Source: UBA12077 sp963665525
GTDB lineage: Bacteria; Bacteroidota; Bacteroidia; Bacteroidales; UBA12077
DNA length: 64,000 bases
NCBI GenBank assembly: GCA_963665525.1
Contig: OY762280.1
Span: 868,001-932,000 of the forward strand
Reading direction: 5' to 3'
Part shown: positions 58,833 to 64,000 of the stretch, in pieces
Layout: each line of letters opens with the position of its first letter
Numbering within the stretch: the stretch's first letter is position 1
Program-made: the position numbers and the translations under genes
The notes under the pieces: model-generated
What the model saw: only the letters and a program-made list of their open reading frames with translations
The model's database searches: none
Told to the model about the DNA's origin: nothing

Positions 58833-61133
58833 TTAAACAGGTATGCTAAAATAGAAAGTAGAACCTTTACTTATTTCGCTTTCGAACCAAATTTCTCCAT
58901 TAAGTAATTGTATCAAATCTTTACAAATGGCTAAACCTAAACCCGTTCCCCTGTAAATAACATTTTTATTTATGTTTATTTTGATAAATCTATCGAAAAT
59001 CGATTCTGCTTTTTCTTTTGATATGCCTGTTCCACTATCTTTTACGAAAAAAGTAACATATTCTGGGCTTTCGCATTTGTATCCGAATTCTATAAAGCCT
59101 TTTTCTGTAAATTTTAACGCGTTATCTAACATATGCGAAAGGATTTTATTAATTCTTATAGAATCAGAATTAATGTAAAATTTATCAGAATTCGATTCAA
59201 GGTTTAATTTTAACTCTATATTTTCTTTGTGCTCAGATTCATTTTTTAAATCATTAAACGTATCTAGTAGTTTTTTAAGCAGTTCGTGAATATCAAATTT
59301 ATCTTTATGTAAAATAAGCTGATTAGTTTCTATTTTTGCTAAATCTAAAATATCATCAATTAATTGTAATAAAGAGTTGCAGTTCTGATTAATAAGCGAT
59401 CTGTAAAGGCTTCTTTGATCGGTAGGTAAATCAGGTTCTTCCAAGACAGCAGAAAATCCTACAATAGCATTCATAGGTGTTCTAATTTCGTGCGATAAAT
59501 TTGCTAAGAAAGCAGATTTTAAACGATCTGATTCTTCTGCTTTGTCTTTTGCAATTTTTAAATCTACAGTGCGTTCTTGAACTATTTTTTCTAAATGATT
59601 TCTATGATGTATTAACTCTTCTTTTTGACCATGCAGTTCTTCGTTTAGTTCTTCTATTTTAGAATTCTTATCTTGTAATACAAGATTTTGTTTTTCTAAT
59701 AAAATATTTGATTTGCGTTTTTGTTTGTGGCTTTTTAATATTAAAAAAACAATTACAATCATTAATGCAAAACCAGTAATTGATGAGTGTGTTAAAATTG
59801 TTTGTTTTTTATCTTTTTCTGCTTGGATTTCCTCATTTCTAAGTTGTTCAAGTTTCATAGCTTGCTTTTCTTTTTCATATTGCATTTTAATTTCAAAACC
59901 AGCTATTTTTTTTATGTTACTTTCTCTAATTAAGCTATCACTCATCTGCTTAAATTCAATATAATATTCAAGAGATTGTTTATAGTTTCCTAAGTATTTA
60001 TAGATTAATGCTAAACCTTCTGTCGAATGAATTATATTTTGGATGCTTCCAATCTCTTTGGAAATTTCATAAGCTTTTAAAAGATTTTTTAGTGACTTAT
60101 CGTATTTGTCGTTGGTTAAATATAACTTGCCAATACTATTGTATGATTGGGCTAATTCTCTTTTTTCATTAATTATTTTACGTTGTTCTAAACCCAGATT
60201 ATAAAATTTTAATGCTTTTTCAAATTGTTGTTGTTTTTCAAAAATTTCACCTTTCCCATTATATGACCAACCCAGAACATGCTGAAAATTATATTTCTGT
60301 GCAATTTCTATAGATTGATTATATATAGTAAGCGATGAATCTAATTTGTTTTCTTTTGCATAAATTAATGCAATGTTATTTAAAAGTTGCGACGTGGCCC
60401 GATTAAGTTTAAGTTCTTTATTTAGTTTAAGAGATAATTTATAATATTTAAGGGCTTTATCAAATTCTTCCAATTCGTAGTAAATTACTCCAATATTATT
60501 ATAGTTCTGAGCCAGTCCAATACTATCGTTAAATTGTTTTCTTGTTTTTAAAGCTTCTTCGTAATAACCAAGGGCTTTTGCATAGTTTCCTTGGTTTTTA
60601 TATATAATACCTAAGTTGCTCATACATTGTGCTACACTCCTTTTGTCGCCAAGTTGTTCAACAGCATTTAATGCCTTTTCATAATATTTTATTGCTTCTG
60701 TATAATTGCCAAGATAGAGGTATGCATTTCCAATATTATTACTATTAATTGCTATTCCATATCGTTTTTTTAATTTGGTATTAATTAGCAATGATTTTTT
60801 ATAGAGTTCAATAGATTTTTGGTAATTACATTTTTTAAATTGTATATTTCCTAATACAAATAGACTATTTAATTCCCCAGTTTGATATCCAATTGATTCT
60901 GAAACTTGTAATGCTTTACTTACATAATCATAACTTTTATCAGTGTCGATTGCAATAAGTTTGTCGGCTATTTCATTTAAAAGATTTACATAAATTGAGT
61001 CTTTGCTAGTTTGATTATTTAATTGATTTATTAAACTATCAATTTTAGGAGTTTGAGAAAATGAAATAAAACTTAGATACAAAAAATAAATAATAAGAAA
61101 TACTAATGTTTTTATATAAAAAGATTTATACAT
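58833..61133 (-). CDS. Sensor histidine kinase with periplasmic TPR domain
   Basis: A 766-residue membrane kinase. A signal/anchor segment (LVFLIIYFLYLSFISFS) precedes a long array of tetratricopeptide repeats (about residues 60-410, e.g. NNIGNAYLYLGNYTEAIKYYEKALN), then a helix with KEKQ-type coiled coil and a membrane segment (SITGFALMIVIVFLILK) near 450. A cytoplasmic coiled coil leads to HisKA with phospho-His 548 (LANLSHEIRTPMN) and an ATPase domain with DNALKFTEKG and GTGLGLAICKDL. No receiver domain is fused and no response regulator is adjacent. Confidence 0.92.
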   Translation of the reverse strand: MYKSFYIKTLVFLIIYFLYLSFISFSQTPKIDSLINQLNNQTSKDSIYVNLLNEIADKLIAIDTDKSYDYVSKALQVSESIGYQTGELNSLFVLGNIQFKKCNYQKSIELYKKSLLINTKLKKRYGIAINSNNIGNAYLYLGNYTEAIKYYEKALNAVEQLGDKRSVAQCMSNLGIIYKNQGNYAKALGYYEEALKTRKQFNDSIGLAQNYNNIGVIYYELEEFDKALKYYKLSLKLNKELKLNRATSQLLNNIALIYAKENKLDSSLTIYNQSIEIAQKYNFQHVLGWSYNGKGEIFEKQQQFEKALKFYNLGLEQRKIINEKRELAQSYNSIGKLYLTNDKYDKSLKNLLKAYEISKEIGSIQNIIHSTEGLALIYKYLGNYKQSLEYYIEFKQMSDSLIRESNIKKIAGFEIKMQYEKEKQAMKLEQLRNEEIQAEKDKKQTILTHSSITGFALMIVIVFLILKSHKQKRKSNILLEKQNLVLQDKNSKIEELNEELHGQKEELIHHRNHLEKIVQERTVDLKIAKDKAEESDRLKSAFLANLSHEIRTPMNAIVGFSAVLEEPDLPTDQRSLYRSLINQNCNSLLQLIDDILDLAKIETNQLILHKDKFDIHELLKKLLDTFNDLKNESEHKENIELKLNLESNSDKFYINSDSIRINKILSHMLDNALKFTEKGFIEFGYKCESPEYVTFFVKDSGTGISKEKAESIFDRFIKININKNVIYRGTGLGLAICKDLIQLLNGEIWFESEISKGSTFYFSIPV

Positions 61134-61217
61134 TTCATTAGGGATTAGTTTATTTGTAAAGTATAAAAAAATATAAACCTTTACAAATTACTTTGGATAG
61201 TTTTGATGAAAGTAATT

Positions 61218-61253
61218 AAAACAAAAAGGTTTAATAAATTAATTATTAAACCT
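61218..61253 (-). terminator. Intrinsic terminator of the TPR lipoprotein gene
   Basis: AGGTTTAATAA (61227-61237) pairs perfectly with TTATTAAACCT (61243-61253). On the minus strand a T-rich run follows. Confidence 0.82.
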
Positions 61254-61283
61254 CATAATGTAAACTAATAACTTTTAAATTGT

Positions 61284-62168
61284 CTATTGTGCTCTTTTTT
61301 TGTAATAGGCTGCTTTTTGTTTATCGTCGTAACGAGTATATATCCTGCTTAAATAATCTGCATATTCAGGTTTTGGATCTATTTTATAAAGTTTCAGATA
61401 TAGATCTCGTGATTTTTTAAAGTTCGGCCATACCTGGTCAAGAGCTTTTAATAGTCTTTTATATTGTTTGCTTGTTCTTTTATTTTTGTATGCTTTCATT
61501 TCTGTAACATAAAGATTTTCAGCTTTCCAGAAATATTTATCGGCATAGTATTCAAGTGCGATCATATTATTTGCATCCAGCTTTGTGATTTGTTTTGCCA
61601 GTTCATCACATTTAGCTGTGTTGTTTAGACCTTTATTGATAAGTAAATAGTTACTAAGTAATTCAGGATCTGATTTTGCAGTTGAATCAATATCGGCCCA
61701 TAGCGTAACTCCATAATCCCAGTTTTCACTTTCTACATAGGTTTCCATTAAGCGATTATCCATATCATTAATTTTTTCTCCTTGAGGAAACTTTTCATGA
61801 TATGTTTCCAATGCAGTTATTTCTTTTGAAAGATTGTCAATACTTTTATAAACTTTGGCAAGATATTCATACATCACAGAAGAAGCATATTGTAATCCCC
61901 TTGCAGATTCTAAATATTTTCTTGCTTTATCAACCTGGTTTAATTCAAAAGCAGCTTTCCCTGCACCAACATATATTGGTCCTTTGGCTTTCTTACCTTT
62001 ACTTTCTTTATCAATTATAATGGGTTCATAGATATTTAAAGAAGCTTCGTAATTTCCTTTTTGATATTCTGCTTCGCCTTCTGTAACTTGTGTTGAACTT
62101 GATAATCCTGCACATGAATGAATGGTTAATATAATTGCAAATCCGATAAGTAATTTAAAGAGTTTCAT
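61284..62168 (-). CDS. TPR-like lipoprotein
   Basis: A 294-residue lipoprotein (IHSC lipobox, Cys about 19). The mature protein is all-helical with tetratricopeptide-like units (EAEYQKGNYEASLNIYEPII, GAGKAAFELNQVDKARKYLESARG, YEYLAKVYKSIDNLSKEITALETYHEKFP) and a basic C-terminus (KQKAAYYKKRAQ). Such proteins scaffold envelope complexes in Bacteroidota. I know no specific function. It lies downstream of a well-formed -7 box (62195-62202) and is followed by a terminator, so it is a single-gene unit. Confidence 0.8.
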   Translation of the reverse strand: MKLFKLLIGFAIILTIHSCAGLSSSTQVTEGEAEYQKGNYEASLNIYEPIIIDKESKGKKAKGPIYVGAGKAAFELNQVDKARKYLESARGLQYASSVMYEYLAKVYKSIDNLSKEITALETYHEKFPQGEKINDMDNRLMETYVESENWDYGVTLWADIDSTAKSDPELLSNYLLINKGLNNTAKCDELAKQITKLDANNMIALEYYADKYFWKAENLYVTEMKAYKNKRTSKQYKRLLKALDQVWPNFKKSRDLYLKLYKIDPKPEYADYLSRIYTRYDDKQKAAYYKKRAQ

Positions 62169-62194
62169 AGTAAAATTTATTTTTGTAAGGAGGC

Positions 62195-62202
62195 AAAAGT
62201 AA
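62195..62202 (-). promoter_or_regulatory. -7 box of the TPR lipoprotein gene
   Basis: TACTTTTG on the minus strand (62202-62195) matches TAnnTTTG 27 bp upstream of the ATG. Confidence 0.5.
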
Positions 62203-62389
62203 GATAATTTTTTAAACTACCTTATTATGCAACTGCCATATCTTTTTGAAAGATAATTTCAAATTGAAATAAATGTTATTAACATTTAATTTTTCAGATA
62301 TCATCGGCTATTCGTTACAGAAATCTATGAGTAATGTTTAAAACTCAATTTTAATTCAAAGATAAATGTGATTAAAATTGTATGAGTTT

Positions 62390-62605
62390 ATTGGTTTCCA
62401 TAAAAGGAATTAAAAGGGAATCCTGTTCAAAGCAGGAGCTGTCCCCGCAGCTGTAAGTTCAAAAAGCTGTTTAACATAAAACCACTGTTTCGAAAATTAT
62501 AGGAATGGGAAGGGAGTTAAACAACGAACAAGCCAGAAGACCTACCAATATTTAAACTGTAGCTTTCGGGTGAAAGGCATTGGCAGGATCAATTTCCCTA
62601 CCTTT
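62390..62605 (+). ncRNA. Cobalamin (B12) riboswitch upstream of nrdD
   Basis: The conserved core of the B12 aptamer is evident. AAAAGGGAATCC (from 62412) is followed by CAGGAGCTGTCCCCGCAGC (B12-box region) and TGTAAG, then a variable arm, then AAGCCAGAAGACCTACC (near 62530-62548), and a downstream GGCAGGATC that can form the kissing loop. It ends about 45 nt before the nrdD start codon. A weak promoter candidate (TAAAATTG, 62373-62380) lies just upstream. Binding of adenosylcobalamin should lower expression of nrdD. Confidence 0.92.
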
Positions 62606-62648
62606 TCCAAATCCGAAGCTGTATTATTAACTATTTAAAATTTAAAAA

Positions 62649-64000
62649 ATGAATGCAGCTTTAGAAAAATCAATTATTAAGCGCGATGGAAGAATTAATT
62701 CTTTCGATAGTGAAAAAATCTCTTTTGCAATATTTAGAGCATTAAGAGCCGTTGGTAAACCAGACAGAGTTTTGGCAAATAATTTAACAAGCAAAGTGCT
62801 TGAAAGAATTGATTTTAATAATAAGGATATTCCTACGGTTGAGATGGTACAGGATCTGGTTGAGAAGACTTTATTTGATAACCAGGAGTTCGAAGCTGCT
62901 AAAGCGTACATTATTTATCGTTATCAACATCAGAACATAAGGGAAACAAAAGAAATCTTTTCAAATATTGATATCATTGAAAATTATATTTCTTTAAACG
63001 ATTGGAGAATTAAGGAAAGTGCTAATTCAACCTATTCATTACAGGGATTAAATCAGCATGTTTCAACCATATTGAGCTCACAATACTGGTTAAATCAGAT
63101 ATATCCAAAAGAAATTGCTCAAGGACACAAGAATGGTAATTTTCATATTCACGATTTGGGATTTGTGAGTGTATATTGTGTTGGTTGGGATTTAGAAGAT
63201 TTGTTATTAACCGGATTTAAAGGTGTTGAAGGAAAAACTCAAAGTAATCCACCAAAGCATTTAAGAACTGCCTTAGGACAAATTGTGAATTTCTTTTATA
63301 CAATGCAAGGTGAAGCTGCCGGAGCACAAGCTTTTTCGAGTTTCGATACGTATTTAGCTCCATTTATTCGTTATGATAATTTAAATTATCACCAAGTAAA
63401 GCAGTGTTTACAAGAGTTTTTCTTTAACATCAATGTGCCAACACGTGTAGGATTTCAAACACCGTTTACAAACATCACAATCGATCTGAAAGTTCCGGGT
63501 AATTTGAAAGATCAACCTATCATAGTGGGAGGTAAAGTTTTGGAAGAAACTTATGGTGATTTTCAGAAAGAAATGGATATTTTCAACAAAGCTTTTGCGG
63601 AAGTAATGCTCGAAGGCGATGCAAATGGAAGTGTGTTTTCTTTTCCTATTCCAACCTATAATATCACGAAAGAATTTGAGTGGGATAATCCAGAGTATGA
63701 TTTGATTTGGAAAATGACAGCTAAGTATGGGATTCCATCATTCTCGAATTTCGTAAATTCAGATTTAAGTCCAGATGATGTGCGAAGTATGTGTTGTCGC
63801 TTGCGATTAGATAAACGTGAGCTGAAGAGTAGAGGAGGAGGTTTATTTGGAGCAAATCCATTAACGGGCTCTATTGGGGTGGTTACCATGAATTTACCAA
63901 AATTAGGATACGAGTCGGGTAATGAAGAAGAGTTCTTCCAACGATTAACACGTTTAATGGAGCAGGCAAAAAATAGTTTGGAAATTAAACGTAAAGTGAT
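62649..64000 (+). CDS. nrdD: Anaerobic ribonucleoside-triphosphate reductase (class III), N-terminal part
   Basis: The frame is open from ATG 62649 to the window edge (450 codons visible). Residues 1-95 are an ATP-cone allosteric domain (IIKRDGRINSFDSEKISFAIFRALRAVG). The catalytic barrel follows with NSTYSLQGLNQHVSTILSSQYWLN, GNFHIHDLGFVSVYCVGWDLEDLL, VRSMCCRLRLD (active-site Cys region) and GSIGVVTMNLPKLGYESGN. The C-terminal glycyl-radical site lies outside the window. It makes dNTPs without oxygen, using formate as reductant in most cases. The B12 riboswitch in front implies that a B12-dependent class II enzyme is also encoded in the genome. Confidence 0.94.
   Translation, partial: MNAALEKSIIKRDGRINSFDSEKISFAIFRALRAVGKPDRVLANNLTSKVLERIDFNNKDIPTVEMVQDLVEKTLFDNQEFEAAKAYIIYRYQHQNIRETKEIFSNIDIIENYISLNDWRIKESANSTYSLQGLNQHVSTILSSQYWLNQIYPKEIAQGHKNGNFHIHDLGFVSVYCVGWDLEDLLLTGFKGVEGKTQSNPPKHLRTALGQIVNFFYTMQGEAAGAQAFSSFDTYLAPFIRYDNLNYHQVKQCLQEFFFNINVPTRVGFQTPFTNITIDLKVPGNLKDQPIIVGGKVLEETYGDFQKEMDIFNKAFAEVMLEGDANGSVFSFPIPTYNITKEFEWDNPEYDLIWKMTAKYGIPSFSNFVNSDLSPDDVRSMCCRLRLDKRELKSRGGGLFGANPLTGSIGVVTMNLPKLGYESGNEEEFFQRLTRLMEQAKNSLEIKRKV

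Overview
The window is AT-rich, chromosomal DNA (GC roughly one third) from a member of the Bacteroidota, most likely a marine or sediment, facultatively or strictly anaerobic relative of the Marinilabiliales/Bacteroidales. The evidence is the repeated TAnnTTTG -7 promoter box, starts without Shine-Dalgarno sequences, an STN-domain outer-membrane protein fragment, the rsmD-DUF3822 pair, a multi-domain ribosomal protein S1 with a Lys/Glu-rich tail, DUF4097, DUF5808 and SiaB/SiaC proteins, and a class III (anaerobic) ribonucleotide reductase. I see no prophage, plasmid backbone, insertion-sequence transposase or CRISPR array. The only mobile-looking item is a roughly 140-bp inverted-repeat element at 30616-30755.

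Layout. 1-5.6 kb: fragment of an STN-domain protein (-), an FN3 lipoprotein (+), tRNA-Asp with a textbook promoter (-), rsmD/DUF3822/pseudopilin-like operon (-) and a divergent RecD-like helicase (+). 5.6-11.6 kb (-): CDF metal transporter, YjbQ, phosphohexomutase, two dTDP-rhamnose genes and UDP-glucose dehydrogenase, i.e. nucleotide-sugar and envelope-glycan supply. 11.8-24.5 kb (+): mostly housekeeping and signalling. It holds a receiver protein, rpsA, a STAS protein, RNase Z, a C1 peptidase, guaA, a SiaC paralogue, a CtpA-type protease, a nicotinamide riboside transporter/kinase pair, a THUMP RNA methyltransferase and a SiaB-SiaC pair. 24.6-29.1 kb (-): an unusual ABCG-type transporter with a lipoprotein and a small secreted protein. 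29.3-35.8 kb: MATE pump, DUF4097 repeat protein, large Asp-box beta-propeller protein, OsmC.

35.8-43.7 kb is the most unusual block. It has an O-methyltransferase with a DUF5808 membrane protein (-), then a tightly coupled operon (+) of hotdog thioesterase, enoyl-CoA hydratase, AcpS-like protein, second enoyl-CoA hydratase and a KAS III-like protein. After an outer-membrane protein come a 3-hydroxyacyl-CoA dehydrogenase and a FabF-like synthase with an intact Cys-His-His triad. Together these could build, reduce, dehydrate and release an acyl chain, but no acyl carrier protein is present. The product is unknown and I match it to no characterised cluster.

43.7-56 kb: CPBP protease, serine hydrolase, and a galactoside operon (galM, secreted lacZ, GH63-like hydrolase, galK, Na+/sugar symporter) divergent from a GntR-LacI hybrid regulator. 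A 10-bp tandem repeat between two outward-facing -7 boxes is the likely shared operator. 56-64 kb: acyltransferase, PaaK-like ligase, TPR histidine kinase, TPR lipoprotein, and a cobalamin riboswitch in front of nrdD, which runs off the right edge.
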